DNA of 64,000 nt from Tetrahymena elliotti 4EA (taxonomy: Eukaryota > Ciliophora > Oligohymenophorea > Hymenostomatida > Tetrahymenidae): assembly GCA_000231825.2 (NCBI GenBank), contig JH720305.1:1377557-1441556 (forward strand), written 5' to 3'. Each line of letters starts with the position of its first letter. Position 1 is the stretch's first letter. Shown here piece after piece: positions 25,463-37,639 of the stretch. The position numbers and the translations under genes are program-made. The notes below the pieces were generated by a model. That model was not told the DNA's origin. It was given only the letters and a program-made list of their open reading frames with translations, and searched no databases.

Positions 25463-26962
25463 TCAATTATTATATAATTAGATTTATTTTTTTTTGCTTA
25501 TTAGCTATTCGATGTATGAAAACAATAATTTTTAAATCTTTTCAACTTTGCCTATACTGCTAAATTAGTTATTATCGTATCTTATTCTATTGCATGAGGT
25601 AAGATTGCAAAAGTTTGAAGTTTGCTACTCATAAATACTACTTTCTTTTTCAATTATTATCATGTCTCTTGATTAATATTTTTACACTTATTGCAAGTCA
25701 ACATTCAAAATATCTATATTTTCATACTTTGAGAAATTTATTTTATTGCTGAAATTATCCTGCATATTCATAAAATTTGGATCTATCACCACAGCTCCAT
25801 TCAATTTATCTATAAATTTGTTTAAAGTAAGTAGAGATCCATAACTACCAACATCATACAAACCAATAACATACCACTTCTTGATTAAAGGGTTTTCTTC
25901 TATTGTTCTTATTACTATGTCTTGAATTTCTTTTTGATTTTCTAAATAAAATTATTCTGCTCCATCCAAAGCAACGATAATAGAATCTGTGTTATCTAAA
26001 AAACTGTTTAGAATTGTTCCATTTAAGTTCGAATTCAAGAAATTAAATCCATCATTTTCGATCTAATTAAAGAAAAAAAAACCATAATCTATTTGTTCTT
26101 ACTTCAAATAAGATTAGCTTTTTATAACTTAATAGTAGTTTTCTGTTTTCTTTTCGCTATCATTTCCTTATTCATCATTCTTAACATAATATTTCATCTC
26201 AATTTAATAAGGGCTAATATCTTTAGGCTTACATACGTGATCGTAAGAATCAGATAAAAATCCTTATGGGCATTGATCCAAGCACTCCAATTTAAAAAGT
26301 TACTTATTGTCTGGACAAAAGAAAACCATTTTCTCTTTTCTAGGATCTTTTATCTTTTTATCATCATTTGATGGATCTCCTTTTTTTTGTTCTTGCATTG
26401 ATGAATTTTCTTTCTCTTTTTGTTTTTGCTCATCTTTATTTTTTTTTGGATCAACTTTATTTTTCTTAGCTTCTTCCTATTCATTTATCTCCTCGCTTTA
26501 ATCTTCATCACTATTTTTATCTAGAGGCTTTTCTTCCTTTTTATCTTAATTATCTTAAACACCTCCTTTGGTTTATTTTTGATCATCTTTTTTATCTTAG
26601 ATATTTTAGTTTTATTCTTCCTTTTTATCATCATTTCCTAAATTAGTTTGATCATCTTCCTATTTTTTTTGATTTTCTAATTTACTCTTCTTATCTTTAT
26701 ACTGCGTTTGAGATATTTAAGGTCCTTTTGTATATTTCTTGTGCTTATCAATTATTTGTTACATTTTTTTTCTATGAGCCTCTTCTGATGTTTCTCTATT
26801 GACAACAAACATCAAAAAGAAGGTGACAGAAATAGCAACTAATCCAAAAATGATATATTTATTTAATCCGATTAGTTTAGGTCTTTTTGCTTCACTTTAA
26901 CTAGCAGATTAGTTTTCATAATCTGCTATTGTTTCATACTTTTAGCGATTTTATAAACTCAT
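25463..26962 (-). CDS. Single-helix protein with Cys-rich knot and hydrolase-like domain, copy 1
   Basis: Single exon, 499 residues. A short polar N-terminus is followed by one membrane helix at ~36-54 (KYIIFGLVAISVTFFLMFVV), a long Lys/Glu/Asp/Gln-rich linker (~65-225), a Cys motif (FFCPDN...CLDQCPQGF...C), and a ~230-residue globular domain. In that domain the strand-turn-helix WYVIGLYDVGSYGS and, after it, NGAVVIDPNF look like the nucleophile-elbow region and next strand of an alpha/beta-hydrolase fold. There is no clean GxSxG, so catalysis is doubtful. Topology is probably type II, globular part outside or luminal. The neighbouring gene at 28972-30120 is a shorter paralogue. Fold assignment is inference. 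Confidence 0.82.
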
Positions 26963-27517
26963 TTTCTCCTTTAAAAGCTGAGTTTGAGTAGTTTAACAAA
27001 TTAATCCTAAAAATATCTTTTTTTTTTTGATAAAATTTAGATTTCCTATTAATACAAGTGTCTTATCGTAATCATTCAAGTAGATTAAGATTTTTGATCT
27101 TATCAAAAATAAAATACTAAACATTTTTTCTAAAACTTTATTTTCTTCAAAACTGATTACTAATGATATTATTTTAAAACTCAATAATATTATTTTTATT
27201 AAGAAAATAGTTTAAAATGTTTTATAGATAAAATAAATGAATTTTTTATAAATATTTTGTGAAAGTATTGTTGATAAATAACAGTTTCCATGTTTTTTAT
27301 ATCAAATATACAATAAATAATATCAATTCATATTAAAAATTGTTTTGGTAAGATTTAGTTGTATAAAAAATTATTTTTTAAGAATAAAAAGAAATTATAT
27401 TTTTTTAGTATATTTTTTTACATTAAAAACATAGCTTTTTTTCAATTTTTTTTTTAGTTCATTAAAATTAAAATAAAATCTAAAACCTAATTTAAATTTG
27501 AATTAACAACTACTTTA
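26963..27517. other. Intergenic up to assembly gap
   Basis: 5' flank of the gene at 25463-26962; AT-rich, without a frame that continues. Confidence 0.5.
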
Positions 27518-27617
27518 NNNNNNNNNNNNNNNNNNNNNNNNNNNNNNNNNNNNNNNNNNNNNNNNNNNNNNNNNNNNNNNNNNNNNNNNNNNNNNNNNNN
27601 NNNNNNNNNNNNNNNNN
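27518..27617. other. Assembly gap, 100 N
   Basis: Exactly 100 N bases, the usual placeholder for a gap of unknown size. True distance between the flanking genes is therefore unknown and sequence may be missing. Confidence 1.
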
Positions 27618-28971
27618 TAATAAATTACTATTAAAATAAAAACAATAAAAAATTAAGTAATAAATTAATCAAAAATACCTAATTTTGTGAATTATTTCTA
27701 TAGAAAATATGGCTAAAAGGAAAAAATAAAAGAAATTTTAATAGCTAAGCTTGGCAGGAAAAAATAAAGTATCTTGAAAACTGAAAAGATCCCTTGTTTT
27801 TTACCCTTGAAAGCTTTACTATTTTATTTGTATGGTTTCTTTAAAATCCCTTTCTTTAAAGTCTTTATTTTTTTAAAATTCTAAACATGTTTTAAATTAA
27901 ATTTTTATGAATCATACAGCTATAAATATTTTGATTTTCAATCAATACTTCTTTCTATGAGATCTATCAATTACAAGTCAATGTAAAAAAATTTTTTTAT
28001 AATGTTGTGTATGCATAAGATTACTATATATTAAGTCTTCAAAATCATTTCTTTATTACATTTTAAACTTTTCATAAAATAATTTCAGGCAAAAATCATT
28101 TGGTGGGTATTTTTTATCATACTTCTTCAAAAATAAACTAGGGTATATTCAGTCATTTTTCCCTCAAAAACTTCCCTCTCATAATAAAACTATATTTCTA
28201 AAATAAACTTAAAAGAAAAGCTGATTACATTTCAAATAGTGACCATAAACATATCAATAAAGACTTTAAAAATATGATTTAAACAATCACATGACAATAT
28301 TTCTAATTAATACTTGCTTTTTAAGTAACCAAGGGGCCAACTACCTATCTAAGCATCATATTATTGCATTAAATAATTATTTTTGTGTCAATCTATTTTT
28401 ATATTTTCATTTTTCGCTTTGTAATTTTAAGGTCTAATAAATTCAAGTAGCATTTTGAAAAATAAAATTAAAACCTTTAAGGGAGGCTCATTAAAGAGTT
28501 CTAAAGAAAGATTATGAAATATAAAGCTTAAAAGGGTTTAAAACAACACATCTTTTTTAGTTTTAAAAAGAAGTAATCAATTAACTTTGTTTTTTTCTTT
28601 TAAAGCTTGATAATTAATAAAATATACTTTTATTTTAGGTCGATGGCCTTATTTTTCTTAAAATTTTAAAATAATTTATTTTTTATTTTAAGGAAGCAAA
28701 TTTAAATTTTGAAATTAAAAAAATAGCTATTTTTAAAGAAATCAAAATTATTTTATGGTAATTTTAAAAATTATTAAATAGGGGAGTGAACTTATTTACT
28801 ATTAATCTTACTACTATTTTAAAAAATAATTAATAAAATAAATATCATAAAATCGAACATTAGAAGTTGGGAACTATATGAAGGAAATAAATGAAAGAGT
28901 CTGATTTAAATAAATCTAATTATAAAAATATCATATATAAAACAATAATTATTAATAGGTAAATCACTATC
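27618..28971. other. Intergenic, no gene seen
   Basis: AT-rich sequence between the gap and the 3' end of the next minus-strand gene. No repeat or coding frame is recognised. Confidence 0.5.
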
Positions 28972-30120
28972 TCAATTTATTTAGTTATATAGATCTTTTT
29001 TATGATTACTCAATTACTGTTCAATAATAGAAAATACATTCCCAGTAAAGTATTTGATAGAAGAATCTTAATTATTCTAAACATTTTCATAAAATGAGAA
29101 TATCTTCACATGATTTTTATCTAATTTATCTAATATGGGTGTCTTAATTTTTTTATATAAAGCATTCTTGAAAATAAATATCTGCTTTGAATAGAGATCT
29201 CTAAAATGTTGAGTTAGCTAATCCTGAATACTTTACTTTTATTTTAGAGTACTTCCTATTTAACTCTCATAATATCTTAATATATTTTTGAAATCATAAA
29301 TTTCTCCTAAATCTTCAATTGGATCTTACACAAAAATACCTTCAAACATATCTAAATTACTAAGAAAATGCTTTAGGCCATTAAAAGAACCTGAAAAACC
29401 TAATCCAAGAACATACCAAGTACTGATTTAAGGAAAACGATCTTACAACTACTTCAATTACTAATCAATTTTTTTTTCATCCTATAAGTATAAAAGATTA
29501 GCCCCTGAAAAAGTAAAAATTGCTCCATTTATTTAGCTTAAGAAATTTTGTAATATATTTGCTTTTACTTTTTATAATAGGAAGCTGAAATCATCATTGA
29601 TATAATCATTAAAAAAAACAATCCCAGTTTGTTTATCATTAAATGAATCTTCCAAAGCATTTAACTTGAAATCTGAAGAAAATATTTCTACTTAAGTGAA
29701 GTTAGTTTACTTATCTAATTTTAATATATTGATTTAACTTTTGTCAAATTTAAATGATAAACAAATGTTGTTATTAGCATCTGCTATAAAATTATATGGA
29801 CATTAATTTAAACACTGATTTAGATAATAGTAAGTTTTATTTTAGCAATAAACTTCTTATTTTATCTCATAACTAAAGTTCTTAAAGTAAAGTTTATTTT
29901 GAGTAAATAGATAATTTATTAATCCAAAAATAGTTATTGCTCCTATCAGTATGAAAATTTTGTTCAGTAAACTGTTTCCTTTCATCTAAACTTCAGAATT
30001 TTTACTATTTTTGCTGTTTTTAAATACATCTTTTTCTATTAAATTATTTTATTCTTCATCCTTTTGAATGTTTTAGCTTTTTCTTTCTAAAATTAAATTA
30101 CTCTCTTCTTATTCACTCAT
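28972..30120 (-). CDS. Single-helix protein with Cys-rich knot and hydrolase-like domain, copy 2
   Basis: Single exon, 382 residues; paralogue of 25463-26962. Same order of parts: polar N-terminus, one helix at ~51-72 (IFILIGAITIFGLINYLF), then directly the Cys motif (VYC...QCLNQCPYNF...C) without the long charged linker, then the globular domain. The key stretch reads WYVLGLGFSGSFNG, which contains GFSGS, closer to a hydrolase nucleophile elbow than copy 1. The sequence after it (GIFVQDP) matches VVIDP in copy 1. A longer C-terminal part follows. The linker difference and sequence divergence suggest an old duplication. Membrane-anchored esterase- or lipase-like protein is a reasonable but untested guess. 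Confidence 0.82.
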
Positions 30121-32008
30121 TATCAAAAAGTGTTGAGTATTTTATTAAATCTTATCAAACTTTAAAAATAAATTACTATTGAAACAAAATAATCTTTTGT
30201 TGCTATGTAAGCATATCTCTTTTTTTCGACAAATCCTATTTAGTTATTCCTAAAAAAAATAAAATTTTATTTTTGCAAATTTAAATCTTCAAATCATAAA
30301 CATTTTTCTGAAAAAATTAAAATAATTAAAAAAATTTTTATTTTAAATTTAATGAGTTTTAATAATTTTCTAATTTTTCATTAACCTAAAATTTATTGAA
30401 AATCTGTTTTTATCATTTTACTTCTACAAAAAACTGCTTATTTTAAATAATCCAAAACCAAAAAGTATTTCACTATTTATGTAAAGTATTAATTAAAATA
30501 CCTGGAAAAAATGTTTAAAAATTAATTCATAAAATTTAAATTTGAAAAGTAAAAAGTTATAGCTGAAACATTTTTGGTAATAAGATTTATTAATCAATAA
30601 AATATTTTTTATAAAAATATGGATCAAATTTTATCTATTTATTCTATATCTTTATTCAATTTTTAAAATGATTTAAAATAAAAATTGAGGTATCTCAAAA
30701 ATTAATTGATTATTATCACTATTATATTTTCAAATAATAGGTTTTATACTTTGACTGGTATAACTAAACTGATCTACCATATTTCTTCATTAAAAAATTT
30801 CTAACTATTAATTAATTAAATAACATATTATGCCTTTAATTTTATTAAAAAATTTATTAAATATTTTTTAAATGAGGAAAAAAAAAAAATTGCATTTATT
30901 TAATAAATAAATTTCAATTTAGAGCTAACCTACTTAAGAGATTTTTTACATAAGGCTGAATATTCTAAAAACTATTTAGCAATATTTACCAAAAAATATT
31001 TTCTAAAATATTAAAATTAAAATAATAAAAACGAATTATTAACAATTAATATTAACAAATTTTAGAAATTATTTTGTAAATAAATTTGCCCTTACCTTAT
31101 TGTTTATCTACTTTAGTAAAAGAGAGATGACCTAATTTATTTAATTTGTGATACGTATATAAAAATATGAAATTAATAGATAAGTAAATAAGGAATTAGT
31201 TAATTATGATGAATTTTGAAATTTAGTGCGATTTAATAAATTATTTTGTTTCTATCTCAGATTTAAAGAGGGAGGGTTAAAGGATTAAACTATAAAATCT
31301 AAATTATTGCTTACCTTTACTAGAAGTATCAGTAATATTTGCTCATAGATTATATATTTATTTGGCTTTAATGAAATTTATATTTCACGTTAAATGTATC
31401 TACAAAACAAATTAGAGTTTTAACTTAGTTCTATCTAATGGCTTAACTATTCAAATACAATTTAAAATAAATATGTAAAAAGAGAACTAAAATTTAAAAG
31501 TACAATCTTATTTATGTATGAATATTATAATGGCTTTGTAGTAAATTACTTTTAGAAAATAAAATACAATTAAATTTTGGAATATGATGCTTCTAATTAC
31601 AGGAAAGAGAGTAGTAACTAATACCCTAACACCTTCAATTTATTTGTATTTTTACAAACTAAATTATTAAGAAATTTCATGAACCTATAATCAATTTCTA
31701 GAAAATTTATCTAATCTTATATTAAATTCCTGAAGTTATTCACCTTTAATTACATTCCCTATTTCAAATCTACTTATTTTTTTTATTCTTTTATAGGATT
31801 TTTTATTATTATTCTTATTTCTAATATTATAGATTTATTTATAGAATTATCTACAGATTATGTTAATCTATTTATTTTTAATACTTTCATTTCTAATAAT
31901 CATAATATATTTTAATAAAAAAGCATTCTATTTCAAAATACTTAAAATTATTATTACATAAATTGGTCTTTTAACCTAAGAAGTAAATAGATTTTAAAGA
32001 TTAAAAAC
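30121..32008. other. Intergenic, no gene seen
   Basis: About 1.9 kb of low-complexity AT-rich DNA. No frame longer than chance and no repeat stands out. Confidence 0.5.
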
Positions 32009-32332
32009 ATGATGGCTGGATCGGCTGAACAAATAGTTTTATTATGTTATTTCTTTCTTATTTTATTTATTTTAAAGAGTGTTAAGTTTTTTGAATTTTG
32101 TAAAGAATGTAACTAAGATTGGTAATATATAATAAATAAAGATTTAAATAAACATATTTACATTAATAAATTAGATATAAATTAGTAAAGTTCAACATAA
32201 TACAAGGTTTTTTTGGGGAATTTGTTTAGATTTTTTATTATTGAATAAAAAATCAAAATTAATAAATAATTTTAAATTTTAGATTAGCGTAGCAAATTCA
32301 CTCATGAAAAGAAAGTTAATTTGTATGCTTGA
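32009..32332 (+). CDS. Possible small membrane protein, 107 residues
   Basis: Open frame beginning MMAGSAEQIVLLCYFFLILF, so an N-terminal hydrophobic helix that could be a signal anchor, followed by two Cys (FCKEC) and a polar Asn/Lys/Gln-rich tail. Ends at TGA. No family is recognised. The sequence after about 32115 is as AT-rich as the flanks and may be intron or untranslated. It lies tail to tail with the minus-strand gene at 32520-33584. Confidence 0.35.
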
Positions 32333-32519
32333 TTGTTTTTTTATTTGTAGAATTGATATAATGATTTATTTACACAGTTTTAATTACAATTAGCGGGTTT
32401 TTGTTTGTTTAATATATTTCGTTTGTTTTATTTGATTAGCAAATTAATTAGAGGTGATCTGACTTAATATCAGATTTTGTATGATAATATCAACTTTTTC
32501 AGTAGAACATCTATCTATC

Positions 32520-33584
32520 TCATACAAAAGTTAACCTTCTCCAATTTTATTAGACTTAGCTTTAATTTTTGTTTATTCTAGAGAAATTAGCTGAACTTTT
32601 GTGTACTGAGATACACTTTTTCTATTCAATCTTCTAAGACTCAGATTTTTACAACTTAAGTTCTTAGTTAGGTAAGTTTTCATCTTGGTTTGATCGTATA
32701 TTTATAACACATACATCTTTGCTCTCAGCAGAACTTTCTTCAGATTTTTTTTATTTTATTATAACTTATTCTTACTGAATAGCTTCAATATTTATAACAA
32801 CGTGATCTTTTTTTTCCAGAATTTAAATTTCAGCTTCTTGAATAATTAAATCGTTTTATTCCTAAACAGGTGGGAAAGAAAAAATAGGAATTGCATATTA
32901 AATAACTCCTTCAACACCAGCTTCATCTCCATAGAAGGTTTTATAAGCCCTTTCATATAGCTCTTTAACTTCTTAATCATTCAAAACTCTAGCTTAGAGC
33001 TATGATTAATGATTTTTGCATTTATAAATTTCATTTTGTGGTAAGAAGGGAAGAGGAGAAGGAGTAATAATAAATTATTATTAATTTCTAGCATTGTTTT
33101 CTTATTGAATTTACCAGTCATATTTTTCTGAAGCAGATTATTTTTTATTGAAGAAGTAATATACAATATAGCAAATAATTAAAACAAAAATTATTCCTAT
33201 AATGATAGCAAAAATAGGAACATTGAAGTTAACTCCACTGTCACTACTTTTAGCATTTTCAATACAAAAAAGACTGCATGTATTTAAATCATAATATAAG
33301 TTTTAATATTATTAGTTATTTTATGACGAGGCTTAAGTGCATGTATTGATACAGAAAGATTCAGAGTTAGAGTTAAATTCTGAAGCATAAGATGTAGAAA
33401 AGACTTAATTGATCATACAATTTCCAATTTTATTTGTGCATTCCAAGAATACTTGAGATTAACTGTTATTTAAGTATGATCCACAAGAATTTTAAAGACA
33501 TTCAAAATATCCTTTGGAATTTACTTATGTAGAATCAGCCAAAGTAATTAGCATGAGAGAACTCAAAATAAATAATTGTTTCAT
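32520..33584 (-). CDS. Secreted-face single-pass membrane protein with eight Cys
   Basis: Single exon, 354 residues. A cleavable signal peptide is evident (MKQLFILSSLMLITLADS). The ectodomain (~19-120) has eight Cys at 29, 34, 49, 56, 78, 82, 103 and 107, spaced as four close pairs, a likely disulfide-knotted fold. One membrane helix follows at ~122-145 (VPIFAIIIGIIFVLIICYIV). The ~200-residue cytosolic tail is Gln/Glu-rich with an acidic helix near its middle. Topology is type I. I do not recognise a named family. Ciliates have many such surface proteins, and adhesion or receptor roles are only guesses. Confidence 0.82.
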
Positions 33585-35427
33585 TTTTTAATTATGTTTA
33601 TTAAAAGATATTCTATTGTTAAATGGTTGGTTCATTTATTTTTTATAATATTTGAATTTTAACTTATCTTTTATAATTGAAAATAATTATTGAATATTAC
33701 ATAAATTAAACATCACCTTTTTAAAAGAGTTGTTAGATTTGAAATTATACAGATAAATTTATTTGTTAGAACATTCTACTGCAATTAAAATCATTTCTAT
33801 GCTTAAAATGTTTAAGTCACATTAAAGATCTATATTTAATCAAACAAAATATGTAAGTAATATAAAATATTTTATACTTTAGCATCAATAGCTTGAAAAA
33901 CAAACAAAAAAATTCTATATAATGAAGCAAAGTGGATGAGTAAGCGAATACATCCTTATTAATTTATTAATAATTTACTACTTATTTTTCTATCTCAAGT
34001 GGGGTCTTATTAATTTAATCAATCATCTTAAATTTATTAGAAGATAAATTTACAATATGTTAAGATAGTTATTAATTTTGTTATCAAATAACATAACATT
34101 GAATCAATATACTTTCAAATTTATTTTAGATATGATCTATCAGATCAAATTTAACTATGTTAATTAAGTAAAAAGTTGGTCACTCGCCTGTAGAACGAAC
34201 TAACTAAATAACTAAATAGCGAATAAAGACAAGCATGAGTATATCATAATTGTTTAAATAGAAATTTAATTTGTTAAAAGTAATGTAAAGATTCATTTAG
34301 ATTTTCATATTAACTGGTTTAATAATCTATTTTATCTATTTTTTCATTCGACTGAACTGAATTAATTTTTCTTTTATATTTAAAGTTTTTCTATATTAAT
34401 TAATATTTACATTTAAAACTCCTTTTTTTTTCAATTTCTTTTGTTAATTTGAAGACATTTTTTTTTGCCCACTCTTTTTTACTTTTTTTACTTTAAATGC
34501 CAGTTAAAACCATTTTTTTATTGTTCTTCAATAATATTTTAATAGAATTGGTATTTTTGATAGTCATTATTTAGAATAAAACTATTTCTTAAATGAAGAA
34601 TTTCATGGTACATACATTTTTTATATAATACATATTTAAGCTTTATTCTTTTAAATTTTGAAGTAACTACTTTATGGGTTTTTAGAGTAATTAAATCACA
34701 TCTAATTTTTTAATACTTAATCTGATAAATTATATCTTATTACAAAGCTAATAAACAATTGACAATTGTAAAATGCTTTCAGATTTTAAAAGTTTATTTA
34801 AATAACTAATATTTTGTAAGATGACATTCATTAATTTAATCTGAGAAAAGATATTGTAAAATAGTAGTGATGTCATATTTATTTAACAAGAATTTGATAG
34901 AAATAATATTAAAATTTTGAAATCTCCCAATGACTAGAAGTCTGCCTAAAATACTCATATTTTGACCCATTTTTTAATACAGTTTAATTTAGATAAAATA
35001 TTAAACTAATAAAATAAAATTTCATTTGAATATTTATATTTATTTAGGCTAGAATTATTTTGAAAGTGCTTAACATAATAATATTTCACTATTTTTATTA
35101 TCAATATTGTTGAAATCCAACAAAATATGAAATTTGATTACTAAAATACTATATTTCTTTTAGTTCTGTTGTAATTTTAAATCCACTATTTCCAAAATAC
35201 TAAGCACATACATATTTAACTAATTTACTTCCTCATATTGTTTAAAAATAAAAAAAATATTATTAGAAAACCAACAACAACAACCAAAATTATTATCTTA
35301 TTATTTAAAAAATTCTGTTAGCACAGCAAAAATTTTAATAATTAATTAATAATTTCAACAATAAATTACTTTTGTTTTTCCTTATTTTATTGTAAGATTT
35401 TTGATTATTTTTTTTAAAAAGCAAATT
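33585..35427. other. Intergenic, no gene seen
   Basis: About 1.8 kb between divergent genes; contains a partial match to the chromosome breakage core (GGTTGGTT at 33624-33631) that I reject. No persistent coding frame. Confidence 0.5.
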
Positions 35428-36015
35428 ATGTCAGAAAAAAAGATTATTTATGATTTAAATAATAACAAGATTATTGTTCTTAATAAAAAATGAAGAGACT
35501 TAATTTTTTAATAATTCCCATTTTATGAAAATTTAGATGAGAGGAAAACTATAAAAAAAGATTTGAGGAGTAAAATCATTAAGCAGATTCATATTTTTGG
35601 AATTTTAGATTTCACAAAATAATTAACGAACATAAGTACACTTTTGAAAAGTTTTTACTAAATCTAATTAATTTAAAATATAAACATTTAAATTTTGAAT
35701 TAAATGATATAAATTATAAATCATGGTTAGCTTAATGCTTAAATATATGTATATTTGGGAGAATGATAAATCATTTGTTGCGTAAATGGCTTTTCAAAAC
35801 TATTTTATTTTATCTACAATTTTTGATGTGTAAATAATATTTTATTTTTTGATCATAATTTTATGATATAAGAAAAAATATCTTTTGATTAGTTCACTTG
35901 TAAAATATTTAAATCTTATCCTAAAGAAAAATCTAAGAATAGGAGAAAGGCAGACATTTTTTTTTTATGTTAGTCTAAAAACTTAAGAATTTACAATATT
36001 AACTAATATGTATGA
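35428..36015 (+). CDS. Partial gene model, unknown product
   Basis: Coding-like sequence with an unresolved 5' end. A candidate start exon begins at 35428 (MSEKKIIYDLNNNK). The best-supported part is exon 35609-35829 spliced in phase to 35873-36015 across a 43-bp intron and ending at TGA. It encodes a ~120-residue helical segment (KYTFEKFLLNLINLK, then NYKSWLAQC) and a basic tail (KEKSKNRRKADIFF). The helical part weakly resembles the N-terminal region of the gene at 43513-45453 (FSKAIQFINQLNF). It may therefore be the 5' part of the gene completed at 36703-37639, broken or spliced in a way I cannot resolve. Confidence 0.45.
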
Positions 36016-36037
36016 TAGAAAGTTGTTTTTTAAAATT

Positions 36038-36091
36038 GCTAGCATCCAAATTTGTCACAAAATAGCTAGCATCCAAATTTGTCACAAAATA
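36038..36091. repeat. Perfect 2 x 27-bp tandem duplication
   Basis: A 27-bp unit starting gctagcatccaaatttgtca occurs at 36038-36064 and again at 36065-36091 without a mismatch. It lies just after the partial gene model. Identity suggests a recent slippage or repair duplication, or an assembly slip. Confidence 0.9.
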
Positions 36092-36099
36092 GCTGATAA

Positions 36100-36702
36100 T
36101 TTTCCAACTTAACACAGAAATAAAAATTGAGTTCTATAAAAATAATTAATTAACTTTTTAGAAGAAATCTTTTTTATTTAGAGATGATAAAATATATAGA
36201 AAAAGGAATTTAGATAATAAATGATAAACAATTTAGATAAATTAAAAAGAATAGAATATAAATTAATTCTAAGCAAGAGAAAAATTCACAATTAGAAAAT
36301 ATCTGATAATAAGATAATCAAAGTATCTGTCTTATTATTTATAGTGATAGCAAGTGAAATTTAATGGTAGATAATACAAAAGAAATAAGTATTTAAATCA
36401 ACAATAAAAATAATAAACTTGACTTGTAAATGAGATAGATAAGAAGAAAGGCTAATATGGAATCATGTTTATAATTATAGAGTATTTAAAAAATAGGAAA
36501 ATTTAAAAGAATGATAAAGAACCTTATATTTAAAAGATGATAATTAAAGGAAACATATTGAAAATTTACGTCTAAAATGTTATGATAACAGTAATTATTT
36601 ACTTCTTTTTAAATTAATGTTTCAATTAGATTAATTATTAATCAACAAAAAAAATAAATAAATTTCAAAGACTTTGAAGCAAAAAAAAATTATCAAAATC
36701 TC
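36100..36702 (+). pseudogene. TGA-interrupted coding-like stretch
   Basis: One frame here reads as polar, Gln/Asn/Lys-rich protein (for example QLENI, then KEISIQINNKNNKLDLQMRQ) but is cut by TGA at about 36303, 36355, 36537 and 36558. The intact gene at 43513-45453 has similar composition in the matching position, including LENI. Either this is a decayed middle part of the duplicate gene, or there are introns I did not find. It is listed as a possible pseudogenic segment. Confidence 0.3.
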
Positions 36703-37639
36703 ATGATCTTTTTAAACAATCATTATTAAGTCAACCTAAAAGAAGGCACAACCAAAAAAGATTATTCAAAAGTAAAAGCAATTTGCATTGTCATTTTATT
36801 AGCAAATTAAACTTGATTAACTAACTATTTTTGTAAAATTTTAGGAAGAAATACCTCCAATTTTAAACTCAAATTAAGATAGCTCCAATCATTATTGGAA
36901 TATTTCTTCAAGTAAAAATAAGCGGCCACTCAACTTTAATGATTAGTTTTTGTAGTCAGATAACTCTATTAGTTAAGATAATACTCCTACCAAACTAGAT
37001 ACATAAATTTTATTTTCAAATGATTGTAGCTTAGTCAATAGATAAATAGTTTGTGAGGAAGTGAAAATTTAAGATTGTCAAATACATAATTAAGCTATGG
37101 AGGAGATAAACCAAAAAAACTAAAATAAAACTAAGAAATAGCATTTAATTTCAACTATTACTAACCCTTTAAATCAGTATTCGAAATATTTTACTGAGGA
37201 AGATGATGATTATCTACTTTAACTCTATGAGCTTATTGATAAAAATAATGTGAATAAAAATATTCTGTCATCTTTTTAAAAATATATTCTTGAAAAAGGA
37301 GATAATGTTGTGGTGGAGTGTCTTGACTCTAAATCTAAAGAGCTCAAAAATATTAGAAAAGAGTTCAAAAATTTTACAAAAAGCAAAAATTTAAATAACA
37401 ATACCATCTATAGCCTTTTTAATAGCTCACGCTATTCTGAATAATTTGAGTACTATTTAAAATTTTATGCTATGGATTATTTTCATTAGAGTAAAGTAAA
37501 GGATAAAGAAAGCCATTTCATTTGTGTAGCATTTTTTTTGAGATGTTTTTCTAGTAGCAAGTTAAGAGAAAGAATTGTTGTCTACAACAAATCAAAATAC
37601 TTTAAATCCCTTCATAGCAATAGATTCGCAAATAAATGA
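36703..37639 (+). CDS. Protein with shared ~144-residue C-terminal domain, copy A
   Basis: Exon 36845-37639 is certain; a first exon 36703-36771 joined across a 73-bp intron gives 287 residues, but this 5' end is tentative. The N-terminal half is polar and low complexity. From about 37199 the protein enters a conserved domain: DDDYLLQLYELIDKNNVNKN, then GDNVVVECLDSKSKEL, KNFTKSKNLNNNTI, RYSEQFEYYLKFYAMDYF, FICVAFFLRCF and VVYNKSKYFKSLHSNR. The same domain closes the gene at 43513-45453. It is helical, with three Cys and several aromatic residues, and is not one I can name. Spacing of charged and aromatic residues suggests a folded protein- or nucleic-acid-binding module. Likely product of a local duplication. 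Confidence 0.7.

Noticed and set aside
26307..26501. Plus-strand Ser/Phe-rich ORF
   Set aside because: Antisense of the Lys/Glu-rich linker of the minus-strand gene at 25463-26962.
33620..33634. Reverse-orientation breakage-site core GGTTGGTT
   Set aside because: Only the core matches; four flanking positions differ from the consensus.
35609..36015. Helical segment with NYKSWLA recalling a telomerase RNA-binding region
   Set aside because: Only a loose pattern of hydrophobic and Trp residues; no diagnostic T-motif or reverse transcriptase motifs follow, so no such claim is made.
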